This document shows, in pieces, positions 11,567 through 21,885 of a stretch of DNA of 64,000 nucleotides. The notes beneath the pieces were generated by a model, which worked only from the letters and a program-made list of their open reading frames with translations, made no database searches and was not told the DNA's origin. Both the position numbers and the translations under genes were made by a program. The stretch comes from Escarpia spicata. Taxonomy: Eukaryota > Annelida > Polychaeta > Sabellida > Siboglinidae. Each line of letters opens with the position of its first letter. The stretch's first letter is position 1. The stretch covers positions 24,664,362 to 24,728,361 of the forward strand of contig OZ023206.1 in the NCBI GenBank assembly GCA_963995525.1, read 5' to 3'.

Positions 11567-11768
11567 GATATCGTTGCCGTACTTCAATCAAGATGGCGTC
11601 TTCTGCTTCGCACTCAATTACAACATGAATGGCTTCCACATCAACACCCTGCAAGTGGCCAAGCGCACCGCTTCCGGTCAGCTGGTCAACTTGTGGACGA
11701 AGAAAGGTAACCAAGGACCGAAGTGGCATGCCGCCCAATTCAACGTAGACTTGCTCAGCTCTGACCAG
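11567..11768 (+). CDS. Mosaic extracellular gene, MAM domain, middle exon
   Basis: The exon lies between CTGTTCTGCAG and GACCAG/GTCAGT. It encodes LPYFNQDGVFCFALNYNMNG, then TLQVAKRTASGQ, then LWTKKGNQGPKWHAAQFNV. That is the CF.F.Y.M.G...G.L.V......G....LW...G.QG..W..A.V core of a MAM domain, an extracellular adhesion module found in meprin, neuropilin and receptor phosphatases. The first strands and first Cys of the domain are not seen. The exon starts with one base of a split codon and ends in phase 0, matching the last exon. Confidence 0.88.
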
Positions 11769-11989
11769 GTCAGTACGGCAGTGGATGTGTTAATTCTGTA
11801 GCCCGCAGGCAATAGCATTGGTAATCGGGTTGATGATGATGACGGTGATTGCAACCACGATAGGAATAATGTAACAACCTTCGTTGAGTACATAGTCATA
11901 GCAATGACTACTACGACCATTTATACCCACATTTTATAAATGTTTTGTCACAAACGACATTTTTATGTCACATTAAACAACCACATTTA

Positions 11990-12195
11990 TTAGTTACCGT
12001 CATTTGGTAGTTGCTGTTTCTTGTATTAGTTACCGTCATTTGGTAGTTGCTGTTTCTTGTATTAGTTACCGTCATTTGGTAGTTGCTGTTTCTTGTATTA
12101 ATTACCGTCATTTGGTAGTTGCTGTTTCTTGTATTAGTTACCGTCATTTGGTAGTTGCTGTTTCTTGTATTAGTTACCGTCATTTGGTATAGCAC
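11990..12195. repeat. 36-bp minisatellite, about 5.5 units
   Basis: Tandem units of 36 bp built around TTACCGTCATTTGGTAGTTG and CTGTTTCTTGTA, nearly identical. The last unit runs into AAGAAACAGCAACTG, which is the inverted complement of part of the unit, so a hairpin is possible at the array edge. It lies in the last intron of the mosaic gene. Confidence 0.95.
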
Positions 12196-12279
12196 CAAGA
12201 AACAGCAACTGTTCACTAATATGAGAGAAATCCGCGAATGCAACAAAGCGTGTCCTTCATTCAATGTCTTTCCCTGTAG

Positions 12280-12369
12280 CTGGCGATCGTCGGCATTCGG
12301 GGCGCAGCGTACTCGGGGGATATCGCCGTCGACAACGTCATCGTCAGATCGAGAAGCTGCTTGCAGTGA
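12280..12369 (+). CDS. Mosaic extracellular gene, MAM domain end and stop codon
   Basis: The exon follows the acceptor TTTCCCTGTAG and reads LAIVGIRGAAYSGDIAVDNV, IVRSRSCLQ and then TGA at 12367-12369. It matches the closing strand of a MAM domain (I.FEG.RG..Y.GDIAIDDI.....C). It joins the previous exon in phase 0. The protein ends six residues after the domain, with no transmembrane segment or GPI signal, so the product would be secreted. No clear AATAAA signal was identified shortly downstream. Confidence 0.87.
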   Translation: MAIVGIRGAAYSGDIAVDNVIVRSRSCLQ

Positions 12370-13384
12370 GGCGGAGTCAAGGATCAGGCCTAATATATCT
12401 CTTGCCACATGTTGCCGGGGATGTCAGGTGACACACGGCACCCAGTGACATGGCATTTTGATATTTTTACGTAGATTTAAAAATTGTGAATGGAAGTTAT
12501 TTCCATCTATCGGCATTGAAATAGGGCCTACATATTATAGTTAAATTGGATTTTCGTAATTATATAATAATGTGGTAAATAGGCAGGAGGAACAGGATAT
12601 GGAAATGCTAAGTAGTGGTAAGTGTCCCATTTCATGAACAATCTAAGGAAACTACATTAAAGCGTTTAGGATTTGTACAAGTAATAACACAGTGCATATC
12701 CTGATAGTACATTTAATACATTGATAGTGTCTGGTTGGTTTGTGTTACACAAACATTAGAAGTTGCTGTAGCAACAACGATAGCATTATTGTAGCAATTC
12801 TAGTTGGTAACAGTAGCAGAACCGTAGTAGTTTTGCATTTCATCGTATACATGCATCAGAACATTGGTAATTGATATTTTATATGTATATGTACACATAT
12901 ATACATATATATGGAAGATATTGTTCAAGTTTCAAATACAGCTCCAATGTAAGTTTTTTTCTTCTTGCTATTACAATATATACAATATATATATATATAA
13001 TATAAATATATATATATATATATCCCAGTGACCACTATTTATCGTGTTCCCTATGCCAGCATACGTGAATGTCATCCACATGAACTGTATACCTTACGTC
13101 ATGAGCAATGTTTTGGTCATAAGCAATAACTATGCCAGGTCAAACCTTTGCAGTGTTTGCAGAATTTGTATTACTGTGCGTTCCACACGACAGATGGCGT
13201 CACTGTGGCGATTTATTTTCCATGTTATAAGAAGTAACTACCAAACCACCACGTTTTTGGAACTTTGTAAACATATGGAAAACATCCGTAAAAGTACCCA
13301 TATAGCCAGTAATCACAAACCAACGCATTTGTTCTCAATCACTTAAGCAAATACGATCGGCGGACCCGTGATACACATGCAGAA
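12370..13384. other. Intergenic, AT-rich, no gene
   Basis: It contains (TA)n-like tracts at about 12880-12915 and 12975-13025. No coding signal or shared repeat was recognised. It separates the mosaic gene from the Penelope-like element. Confidence 0.55.
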
Positions 13385-13534
13385 TATGCGAATTAGTTCT
13401 TTTAAACATATCAAATACGTGAATTTACCTTGTAGAGTCTTTCGTCGATGTGACACATCAACTTCGTCAGTACATGTGATGTATGACGTCATCGTACATG
13501 TGAGATAGTTCATAATTCCCCTCGTCTCGATTGA
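13385..13534 (+). repeat. Left terminal inverted repeat of Penelope-like element
   Basis: Imperfect complement of 15529-15678, including a TGACGTCATCGTACATGTGAG segment present in both. Related but diverged ends occur at about 36790-36930 and 48669-48809. Confidence 0.88.
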
Positions 13535-13658
13535 TTGTTGTCCTGGCCTTTCTGTTCCATGTGGCTTCTTTTATTTGCCGCGTTTTTCTGTTGGCTTCCT
13601 TGTCCAGAAAACGTCACTCGCCACATCGCGCATGTCAGCGAGCGTACGCACGTGAAAA

Positions 13659-15553
13659 AAATGGCGACACCAACAGTAGGGTCAGCGCCTAGAAGCGTAG
13701 AGACAGAACTACAGAAGTGGATTTAACCGGAAAACAGCTGAAAAGTGTGTGACAAGGATCAGAACAAGATATCAGCGAGGGGCTAAACTTCGCGGTAGCA
13801 CTGGTGAAAATACAGAACAAGCAAAATGGAGCTTGCCGCGAGATCAAAACGACAAGCTTCGTGCAAACGTCGCGGGAGTTATAAAATCAGCTAAGGCTGC
13901 AAAACCGAACTTAACCAGACAGGAAAGAACGGCTCTAAAAGAACTACAGTAGGAGAAATCAATCACCATACTCCCTGCGTAAAAAAGGGAAGGATACAGT
14001 CTTTATGAAAACGAAAGAATATGAGGAGAAAATTAAGGAAATGTTAAACGACCAATCGATATATGAGAAACTAAAGAAGGGTCCGACCAGGAAGTACAAG
14101 GCAGAACTGATCAGAGTGATAATTTCTTTGAAGATGGGAGGGAAGTTCACCCTAGACCAGTACTGCTACTTGTACCCAACGCTTGAAAAAGTACCACGCA
14201 TGTACGGCTCGCCAACAATCCACAATGAGGGCATACCATTCGGACCAATAGTTGATTACACACAGACCATAGCATGCAGAGTGTCCATAGACTTGGCAAA
14301 CATACTACAACCGCTAGTGGGAAAAACAGAACACCACACAGAGAACTCACAAGAATTGGTGAAAGAGATGACAATGCTAAAAGTGGGAGATGGCGAAACA
14401 TTTGTGTCACTGTTCACGAAGACACCTATAAAAAAAACGTGAATTAATCCGAAAGAGACTACACAATGACAAGACACACAAGAAGAGAACCAACCTATCA
14501 GTAGACAACATCATGGAGCTGTTGAAATTTGCATTGGGGACTGCATACTTTAGATTTGGAGGATAAATTTACCAGCATACTTTTGGTGTAGCCATGGATA
14601 GTACTGCACCTCCCATTGTTGTGAACTTGTACTTGGTGGATTTGGAGCAGAAAATCATTGCCACAGCACCAAACGATTGCCAACCAAGAAACTGGTAGAT
14701 ATATGTGGATGATGTTATCTGCCTACTACACACAGGAAAAGCAGAGAAATTACAACAACACATGAACGCTGTTGACCCTACGGGCAGCATCATTTTCAAA
14801 AAACGAAGAAAAGAACAACAGCATGCCCTTCCTTGATGCTAAGTTCACCAGAAAGAAAGATGGCAGCGTGAAGTCTACAGTGTATCGGAAGAAGACACAC
14901 ACTGACCAATACCTGAAATTTGCGTCCCATCACCTCAAACTCCAAAAGTTAGGAATCGTCAGAACCCTGATGAACCGATGTGAGACAATAACTTCGGAAG
15001 AGGAGAACAAAAGGGAAGAGAATAAACACCTAAGCGGAACCCTGACAGTTTGTAACTATCCATCCTGGGCATTGAAAAAGTGACAGATAACAAGAAAAAA
15101 AGACTAAAAAAGAAAACGGGCTAGACCTACAGAAACCATGTAGCATCCCATAAGTGGATGGAGTTTCAGAGAGGGTACATCGAATACTGAAGAAGTACCT
15201 CAGGCGCTGTTGGTACACCAGAAGAACAAGGCGAACTGGTGTACCAAATACCATGCATGAACAGTGGTGCTGAATATATCGGAGAGACGGGAAGATTGTT
15301 CAAAACGAGACTTGAGGAACATAGAAAGGATGTTGACAATTCAGAGAAAGAAAAATACACGAGGAGCGTGAAAAAGATCAATGTCAACCATCAACAAATC
15401 CGGCCTCTCAGACCAAGCAACAACACAAAATCATATCATAGACTGGGAGGGAGCGAAAATAGTGGACAAGGAACCAACAGAAGAACGTGGCAAATAAAAG
15501 AGGCCACATGGATCAGAAAGGCCATGACTCAATCGAGACGAGGGGAATTTTGA
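13659..15553 (+). pseudogene. Penelope-like reverse transcriptase/GIY-YIG protein, broken
   Basis: The pieces appear in order in shifting frames. A basic N-terminal part is at 13659-13950. An RT N-terminal part at 14005-14440 has MYGSPTIHNEGIPFGPIVDY and LANILQPLVGKTEHH. The palm region is near 14440-14720, where VDDV at about 14708-14719 marks the catalytic aspartates. A thumb-like part at 14772-15080 reads MPFLDAKFTRKKDGSVKSTV and THTDQYLKF. A GIY-YIG endonuclease at 15239-15335 reads VYQIPCMNSGAEYIGETGR. In Penelope-like elements the RT and the GIY-YIG nuclease work together to copy and insert the element. Several frameshifts and stops mean this copy is dead. Confidence 0.88.
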
Positions 15554-15678
15554 ACTATCTCACGTGTACGATGACGTCATACGTCACATGCACTGATGAA
15601 GTTGGTGTGTCACACCAATGAAAGACTGTACAAGGTAAATTCACGTATTGGATATGTTTAAAAGAACTAATTCGCATA
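15529..15678 (-). repeat. Right terminal inverted repeat of Penelope-like element
   Basis: Reverse complement of 13385-13534 with scattered mismatches. The RT/nuclease frame runs into its inner edge. Confidence 0.88.
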
Positions 15679-15929
15679 GAAATGAACTATCTTGGAGAAA
15701 CTTAAGCCATATGCAGAATAATCGGTCGAATTTGTCAACAATTAATTTTCATGAAAATTATTAGTAGTTCCTGTGTAATTTGTAAATTGTAGCCGCCTGT
15801 CATTCAATATATAATGCTATGCGCACGTACAGCTATTTGTGGGATGCAAATAGTGTCTCCACTGCAATAATCACTGTTTCTATTATCGTATCACATTGGT
15901 GATTAATTTGGAAGTGGAACGACCTTGTC

Positions 15930-16212
15930 TAAAGATGGTAGCGGCAACACAGAAATACATACAAGAACCACCTCACCTGGCAACTGTCAAGAAAAGAAAA
16001 CTTGCATGGTTCGGGCGTATAACAAGACTTGTCAGCCTTCCGAAACCGATTCTTAAGGGCATCGTGGAGGGCAGACGCCGCCGCGGACGGCATGTTTCTT
16101 TGACAATGCAAGGGAGTGGACGGCCCTCTCCGTGCCAGAAACATCACAGCTGCAGCGTCGCTTATGTCCCCCCGACGACCAAGTCAGTTAAGGGACTAAG
16201 TAAGTAAGTAAG
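15930..16212 (+). mobile_element. LINE 3' fragment with (TAAG)n tail
   Basis: A frame here reads TVKKRKLAWFGRITRLVSLP, then ILKGIVEGRRRRGRH, then PPTTKSVKGLSK. It matches the C-terminal tail of APE-type LINE polymerases (KRRKLAWFGHV.R....K..L.G...G.RRRGR). It ends in four TAAG units at about 16199-16212, typical of LINE 3' ends. The copy is heavily 5' truncated. Just upstream, 15795-15915 resembles 63776-63860 (TGTCATTCAATATATAATGC and GATTAATTTGGAAGT-like blocks). Confidence 0.7.
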
Positions 16213-16638
16213 AATCACGCATTGTAGTGAATTTTTTTATTAATGACACTTACTAAAATGCCCATCCCCGGAATGGATAACTTCGTAGTACCCACGTGAC
16301 TGTCACGATAACAACATTTACCAAATGTTAGGAAACCCATTGCATGATAATATCAACAACATAACGCGGTCTCATATCTATGCAATATTTTCAGCGCACG
16401 TCGAACGTATAACCCGAAACAACCGCGTCACGCAACTTCATGCTTGTGCTGCAATACTCGTTGTATGTTCAAAATGAAGGTCGGAGAGAAAGTGATTTTC
16501 CCGTCCATTGATATGCCCTAACCTTGGTAATGTAGAAGTGTCAAACAGTATTCGTATTGCTATGACATTGTCATGAGGGTAGACATAATATTATGTCTAT
16601 TGTGTCAGCATCTACTGCATGTAGCAGCCGTGCATCTT
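16213..16638. other. Intergenic, nothing recognised
   Basis: No coding signal or shared repeat was seen. Confidence 0.5.
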
Positions 16639-17150
16639 AAGCCCGGCATACACGTACCGACACGACTGAGTTTTAGTGTCTTAGACGCCTCTGAGTCGTT
16701 ACGTGTATGCCCCCCTTGCGACGCGCTTGTCTTGAGAGCAGTCTTTATCAAGTTTTTAACGCGTCGTAGAATATCAATCATGTTTGATATTAAAAACACG
16801 TAGTCGCAGACAAACCGCCGTCGGCGAGTTGCGTCATTACGTGCATGTCGGTACAACCGCGTCTGCGGCGCATTTTTTTTGCATTCCAAAAGTGCTTGAG
16901 GCACTTAGCCAATCAGGAGCTTCTTAGAAGTGATGGACTGTCCCAGAAATAGAGCAAATGGCGACAACCATTGTTTGGGACGAAAATTTAGAAGAAAAAA
17001 TGATAGATCTCTGGCAGGAGAGGCCTTGTTTATTTGATTCCACGACAAAAGAATATAGCAATAGAGTCTTGATTGTCAGCTCCTGGGAGGAAGTGGCGAC
17101 AGGGCGATTCTGTGTCACCGAGTGCCTGCGTTGGATGTGTTAGGTGTTCT
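16639..17150 (+). mobile_element. PIF/Harbinger-like element, 5' part
   Basis: It begins TTAAGCCCGGCATACACGTA, with further CGTTACGTGTATGCC-type blocks to about 16700 and again near 16835-16870. A MADF-type coding fragment follows at 16958. A TAA at the left edge fits the TWA target of Harbinger elements. It gives a possible parent for the small MITEs at 2621 and 20277. The right end is not identified. Confidence 0.5.
16958..17143 (+). pseudogene. MADF-domain protein fragment (Harbinger accessory type)
   Basis: The frame starts MATTIVWDENLEEKMIDLWQ, then ERPCLFDSTTKEYSNR, then SWEEVA. This matches the first half of a MADF (Myb/SANT-like) DNA-binding domain: a W-initiated helix, then ERPCLYD, then Y.NR, then W..IA. 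After about residue 48 the frame drifts (ATGRFCVTECLRWMC, then stop) where the family continues with a VTEC..RW helix, so an indel has probably broken it. MADF proteins are often encoded next to the Harbinger transposase, and no transposase is seen here. It could instead be a decayed host gene. Confidence 0.6.
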
Positions 17151-17484
17151 TCTCTAGCGTCCGTGAATCGATTGCCCTGTAGGAACATCGCCTCTCTTGT
17201 TCTAGCTGTACCTCTCGGTGGCCCATATTTTGAGCAGTATATAATATTTTGTGTTTGCAGATTTCTAATTGTGTATATATACATATATACTGCCGGTGGT
17301 CCTCAATTTCGCCGTACGCAATAGGACAAATCGATTTAACAATATCATAATAATTATATTTTGAAAAGAACGTAACTTTTATTTATGTAACTTATCATGA
17401 AAATGTTACATGTTATATTATTAATGACATAATTTTACCAACCTTATTATTTATAATATTTATTATATTTTACCAACCTTATAG
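17151..17484. other. AT-rich spacer
   Basis: It contains a short palindromic (TA)n segment at about 17272-17290 and a repeated TATTTTACCAACCTTAT motif near 17432-17483. No gene. Confidence 0.5.
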
Positions 17485-17496
17485 GCGACGTGGGCT

Positions 17497-18330
17497 GTGA
17501 AAGGGGAGGAGAAGGAAACCTTCTGGAGACAGATGGATCAAGAGCTCAGGTCGATACCAGAGGGGGAAAGAGTGATTGTAGGCGGAGACCTAAACGGTCA
17601 CGTGGGAATGAGTAGAGATGAGATTGAGAGGATACATGGTGGCTGGGGAGTGGGAGAGAGGAACGAGGAAGGCGAAAGGGTAGTAGGCTTTGCGATGGCA
17701 TTTGATTTGGCGATAGGGAATACTTTCTTCGAGAAGAGAGCGAGCCAGTTGGTGACCTATAGGAGTGGAGGAAGAGAAAGTCTAATAGACTTCCTAATGT
17801 GTAGAAGATCCCATCTGAAAGAAGCTAAGAACTGCAAGGTCATAAACGGGGAAAGTGTGGCGGCACAACACAAAGTACTGGTGATGGACTGAGAGATTAA
17901 GTGTAGTAAGAAAAGAAGACCAGAGCAGGTGACACCGAAGATCAAGTGGTGGAGATTGAAAGAAGAGGACCCAAAGACGCGGTTTAGGGAGAAAGTGTTG
18001 GAGGAAAGGAGATTGTTGGAAAACGTTCAGGAATGGTGGGAGGAGAACAGCAAGGTGATATTGAGAGCGGAAAAGGATGTGCTGGGCATGACAACAGGAA
18101 AGAAACCCCCTGGGGACAAGGAGACATGGTGGTGGAATGATGAGGTGAAGGATGCGATAAGAGCTAAGAAAGAGGCTAAGAAGAAGTGGGAAACATCAGG
18201 AAAGCATGAAGACAGAGACAGCTATCAGCAGGCAAACAAAGAGGCAAAGAAACAAGATCAAAGACACAGGCAATGGACGAGGTGTACGGGGAGCTGGGAA
18301 CACCGGAGGGAGAAAGAAAGATATATAGAA
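17497..18330 (+). pseudogene. LINE APE-type endonuclease C-terminal part and linker, broken
   Basis: The endonuclease part (to 17890) reads VIVGGDLNGHVG, then HGGWGVGERNEEGERVV, then NTFFEKR, then SGGRESLIDFLMCRR, then VAAQHKVLVMD and a TGA. The GDLN..VG and (I)D(F)(L)..R blocks match APE nucleases of RTE-type LINEs, and the SVA.QHK.LV block ends the domain. From 17929 the basic linker continues in another frame (KIKWWRLKEED, WWWNDEVKDAIRAKKEAKKKW). The N-terminal catalytic residues of the nuclease are missing because of 5' truncation. Confidence 0.87.
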
Positions 18331-19926
18331 TAGCAAAGGCTCGCGACAAATCGACCAAAGATTTCACACAGATAAGACATATAAAGGATGGACAAGGAGT
18401 GGTTCTATGGGAACAGGATAAGATCAAGGATCGGTGGAAAGGATATTTCGAAAATCTGCTAAACGTAGAGAACCCGAGGGCAGTCTTTGACGATGGAGTG
18501 CCAAATGAAGGCTTAACACCAGGAATTATCAGGGAGGAAGTAGAGGTGGCACTGAAAAGAATGAAAACTGGGAAGGCGATGGGACCAGACGAAATTCCAG
18601 TGGAGGTCTGGAAGAGTTTGGGAGAAGAGGGGGTCGATATGCTATGGGATCTGATGCAGAAGATATACGTACAAGAGAAAATGCCAGAGGAATGGAGAGA
18701 CAGTATCATCGTGCCTATTTTCAAGGAGAAGGGAGACATCCAGGAATGTGACAATTACAGAGGCATCAAGTTGATGTCGCACACCATGAAGGTTTGGGAA
18801 AGGGTAATTGACAGAAAGCTGAGGGAAGAGACAAGCATAGGTGAGGAGCAGTTCGGTTTTATGCCGGGCAGAGGAACAACGGACGCCATATTTGCAGCAA
18901 GGCAGTTGATGGAGAAACACCGTGAGATGCAGAAGGAACTGCACATGGTCTTCATTGCTTTAGAGAAGGCATACGATAGAGTGCCACGACAGGAGGTTTG
19001 GGGGTGTATGTGGGAGCAGGGTATGCCTGAAAAGTATGTACGTCTTGTAAGACACATATGAAGACGCAAGTCAAGAGCAGTGTAGGACTGACAGGCAAGA
19101 TCACCGTTAGAGTGGGGCTGCACCAGGGGTCTTCACTGAGTCCTTACCTGTTTGACTTGATTATGGATGTGTTGGACCGGGGCATCAAAGAACAGCCCCC
19201 CTGGTGTATGCTGTTTGCAGACGACATCGTGCTGTGCAGTACCAGAAGAGAGGAGGTGGAAAGGAAGCTCGAGGAATGGAGAAGTGCAATGGAAGAACGA
19301 GGACTAAAGATTAGTAGAAAGAAGACGGAATACCTGAGGTGCAACGAAAACAATGACCTAGAGATCCGGTTACAGGGCGAGACAGGGAAGAGAGTGAAGA
19401 CATTCAAATATCTAGGATCGACATTGGCGGATGATGGAGAATTGGATGCGGAAGTCACTCTGGGGTGCTGTGTGACAGAAGAATGAACGTGAAGATCAAG
19501 GGAAACGTGTACAGGACAGTGGTAAGGTCAGCACTGATGTACGGGGCGGAGACATGGGCGGTAAAGAAGACACAGGAAAAGAAGTTGGATGTCGCAGAAA
19601 TGCGAATTCTACAATGGATGTGCGGAGCCACAAAGATTGACAAGATAAGAAACGAAAGAATCAGAGGGAAAACGAAAGTGGGGGAAATATCAAAGAAAGT
19701 CCAAGAAAGTAGGTTGAGATGGTATGGACACGTGATGAGAAGAGAGGAGGATTATGTAGGAAGGAGAGCGATGGGAATGAAAGTGCAAGGGAAGAGGAGG
19801 AGAGGAAGGCCGAAGAGGAGGTGGTTGGACAGTGTGAGGGCAGATCTCAGGAAAAAGGGACTATCGGGGGAGGAATTGTACGACCGAGCGACATGGAGGC
19901 AAATGTCATCATACATCGACCCCACA
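18273..19926 (+). pseudogene. LINE reverse transcriptase and C-terminal tail, broken
   Basis: The RT reads MKTGKAMGPDEIPVEVWKSL, WRDSIIVPIFKEKGD, NYRGIKLMSHTMKVWERVI, EEQFGFMPGRGTTDAIFAAR and then FIALEKAYDRVPR, where the family has FIDLEKAYD, so one catalytic Asp is now Ala. After a frameshift at about 19060 it continues VGLHQGSSLSPYLFDLIMD and MLFADDIVLC, with the FADD active site intact. Then come ISRKKTEYLRCN and TFKYLGSTLADDGELDAEV. A second shift at about 19465 leads to MYGAETWAVKKTQEKKLDVA, RLRWYGHVMRRE and the RRRGRPKRRWLDSV tail. At least three breaks make it inactive. Confidence 0.9.
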
Positions 19927-19965
19927 TAAAAGTGGGACAAAGATGAAGATAGGCGACGTGTACGA

Positions 19966-20276
19966 GATGTTAATGCGACGAATTTTAGCGTAAGGCGAAA
20001 TTAACGGATATCACAGCATATGAACTTTTGGAGCGAGTATCAACCCTTTTAATCATTCGTGATGTCATAATTCGTGGAGTCAAAGCTATTAAAAGCACAT
20101 TGTTCGTCGTGCCTTAACAACCACTGTTTAGTCCAGCATGAACGACGACGTTCTCTTCTCTGCCGACGACGTCGGGTGATCAGGTAGGTGCAGCTTAATG
20201 TCATCGCTCGCCATTCATGAGCAGACAACCCCGCCATTTTCGAATATTTCCACAGGACTCTGCCAGGCAGTGACGA
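19966..20276. other. Intergenic spacer
   Basis: No gene recognised. It contains a CGACGACG-type run at about 20148-20172. Confidence 0.5.
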
Positions 20277-20462
20277 CAGTCCCAGCCGCTACCAACAGGA
20301 GTGCATGCATCAACCTGTCGCAGCTGCTAGTCGCGTCGTAAAGTGTATGCGCCCCTGGAGGGGGTCATACACGTAACGACGCGACGCATTTTCGCAAAAT
20401 AAGTGGCAAATAAAAAAAACACTAAAACTCAGTCGCGTCGTTACATGTATGCCGGGCTCTAG
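20277..20462. mobile_element. Harbinger-like MITE
   Basis: It ends ACATGTATGCCGGGCTCTAG. An inner repeat, GTCATACACGTAACGACGCG, faces the outer CGCGTCGTTACATGTATGCC, so the ends are inverted. It shares GTCGCAGCTGCTAGTCGCGTC-type and CCAGCCGCTACCAACAGGAG-type segments with the reverse complement of 2621-2800. Confidence 0.6.
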
Positions 20463-20576
20463 TCGATAACGCAGAGGTCGGTTTCCTGAAATATTTGCCG
20501 AGCGCAATTAGTTTCTGTGATTGCTAACATACGGGGGTTTCGAAAACATAGAGTGGTTGTGTCACACGCATTGCGT

Positions 20577-21243
20577 CGTATATTAATATTTGAATGTTTG
20601 GCGCCCGAGGTGCCAGCCGGTGATGATCACAACGGATATCACAACAGCTGATGGAATAAATAGAATAAGAACATACAAGCTTATAATCAACACGTTTTTG
20701 CCAGAACGAATCGTATGGAGAGTTATAGACTGACAACTTTCTATGCGGCTTCCATGTCCATGGAATTCACTTGCGCAGTAATTTGCGTGTGCGCGCGAAT
20801 TACGGCTTTGAAAATCAAAACATTGGAAAAAATATTTTAACAACGGGCAGAACTCCAAAAATGACAAACACCTCCATGAATGCGGCTATCGCTGTATTTA
20901 GGGCGGTCTGGCGGGGGCCATGAAATATACACGTCAACACATCCCAACTATCAGCCACATAACACAACGAAGCTGACAGTAGAATTCCTATCAACCAACT
21001 AAACACTAGTATTACGTAGCAGTGATTTCGTGTGAGTAATTGTTCGTAGCGTAGCGATTTTGTTATTGCAACCATCTTGCAAACGGCCACCCAGCAGAGG
21101 CTATGCAGCGACACGAAGACGAACCAAGTTCAGCAGAATGCTTGGATCTTAGGCAACGACGCATTTGGCGCAATTGTGGCGTGGCGTCCGCACACACGGC
21201 AGCGCTGATGGGCATCGTCGTACAGCCACTGGCCAGATCGGAG
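20577..21243 (-). pseudogene. Class A GPCR pseudogene, TM2 to TM6
   Basis: On the minus strand this is a diverged copy of the intact receptors at 32387 and 44378. It starts in TM2 (SDLASGCTTMPISAAVC) and continues through a break to TM3 (SLHSLCWVAVCKM, ITKSLRYEQLLTRN), TM4 (SWLIGILLSASL), ECL2 (DSWDVLTCIFHGP), a damaged TM5, and TM6 (GKNVLIISLYVLILFIPSAV). Relative to the intact genes, 4 bp (ACCT) are lost around 21155, shifting the frame between TM2 and TM3. TM1 and TM7 are absent. The 5' side is cut at about 21243 and joined to the integrase end of a gypsy element. It keeps the unusual CKM in place of DRY, so the motif predates the duplications. Confidence 0.9.
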
Positions 21244-21254
21244 GGTCGTACCAG

Positions 21255-21402
21255 ATTCAAGCGAGTACGTGGTGGGGTTTTCAGCACAAATTCTGCCGGA
21301 GTCCGACCAGTGGTACTTTGCGGTGTAACTCGATACCTGGCCAATAAATTATACAATCGGTCGTCAAGGTTACCCTGGTTTTTTTTCAACCCAGCTTTCA
21401 CT
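21255..21402 (-). pseudogene. gypsy integrase C-terminal remnant
   Basis: The frame reads LARYRVTPQSTTGRTPAEFV and then LKTPPRTRLNLVRP, the usual TPHS.TG.SPAELL..R..RT.LD.. segment near the end of gypsy integrases. It then runs without a stop into receptor sequence at SDLASGC. The integrase zinc finger and DDE core are missing between this piece and RNase H. Confidence 0.8.
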
Positions 21403-21439
21403 GTTTGAACTGCTCAGACACATGAACAGCATTTCATGT

Positions 21440-21885
21440 GTCTGATGCCGTTGGCTCTACAGAACTGTAATTATAATTACTCAGTGTGAATGCCCATCGT
21501 TGAAATATTGCACTGGCCTTTGCCGAGATTGTGCGATCTTCCCTTAGAAGTCCAAGCAAAGGCTTGTGATCTGTTTGTAGGATGAATTCATGTCCATATA
21601 TATATATTTGTGGAATTTGTTGATTCCACGGACAAGTGCTAATGCTTCTTTCTCCAAGTGTGCATATTTCTTCTCACAAGGAGAGAGGGTACGGGAAGCA
21701 AAAGCTATTGGCTTATCACTGCCATCTGGTAGGCGATGTGATAACACACTTCCGATTCCGTAGGGAGAAGCGTCGCTGCTTACGATGATCGGTAGCTCAG
21801 GATTGTAGTGTACAAGCACTTTCGAGGAGGAAAGTAGTGTCTTTGATTCCTCAAAAGTTTTTTCTGTCTCCGTCCTCACTCCCAC
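21440..21885 (-). pseudogene. gypsy RNase H domain
   Basis: The frame shows KTFEESKTLLSSSKVLVHYN, then SDASPYGIGSVLSHRLPDG, then PIAFASRTLSPCEKKYAHLEKE and ALALV. Those are the D(A)S..G.G.VL and AS..L...E..Y...E.E.LA blocks of gypsy RNase H. It continues past a break to TDHKPLLGLL and a shortened C-terminal part at about 21440. Broken by frameshift. Confidence 0.87.

Larger units (their letters stand above)
13385..15678 (+). mobile_element. Penelope-like element with inverted terminal repeats
   Basis: The element is bounded by inverted repeats of about 150 bp (13385-13534 and 15529-15678) that both carry TATGCGAATTAGTTCTTTTA at the outer edge and AATTCCCCTCGTCTCGATTG at the inner edge. Between them are broken frames of a Penelope-type reverse transcriptase and a GIY-YIG endonuclease. 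Inverted terminal repeats are a known arrangement in this class. The element is apparently full length but inactive because of frameshifts. Confidence 0.88.
17485..19965 (+). mobile_element. RTE-type non-LTR retrotransposon (LINE), 5' truncated
   Basis: It carries the C-terminal part of an APE endonuclease, a linker, a reverse transcriptase and the C-terminal tail, in the normal order, with a few frameshifts and stops. The coding sequence is purine-rich (AGA, GGA, GAA codons), unlike the AT-rich flanks. Its left edge is a truncation at about 17485, and the right edge lies just after the stop at 19927. Confidence 0.9.

Noticed and set aside
11289..11738. 149-codon minus-strand frame over the MAM exon
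   Set aside because: It runs through a CA-rich tract and antisense to a clear MAM exon.
15030..15387. Minus-strand frames opposite the Penelope-like coding region
   Set aside because: Antisense to the thumb and GIY-YIG motifs on the plus strand.
18176..19458. Minus-strand frames opposite the RTE-type LINE
   Set aside because: They are antisense to clear endonuclease and RT motifs; the purine-rich coding strand leaves the opposite strand open by composition.
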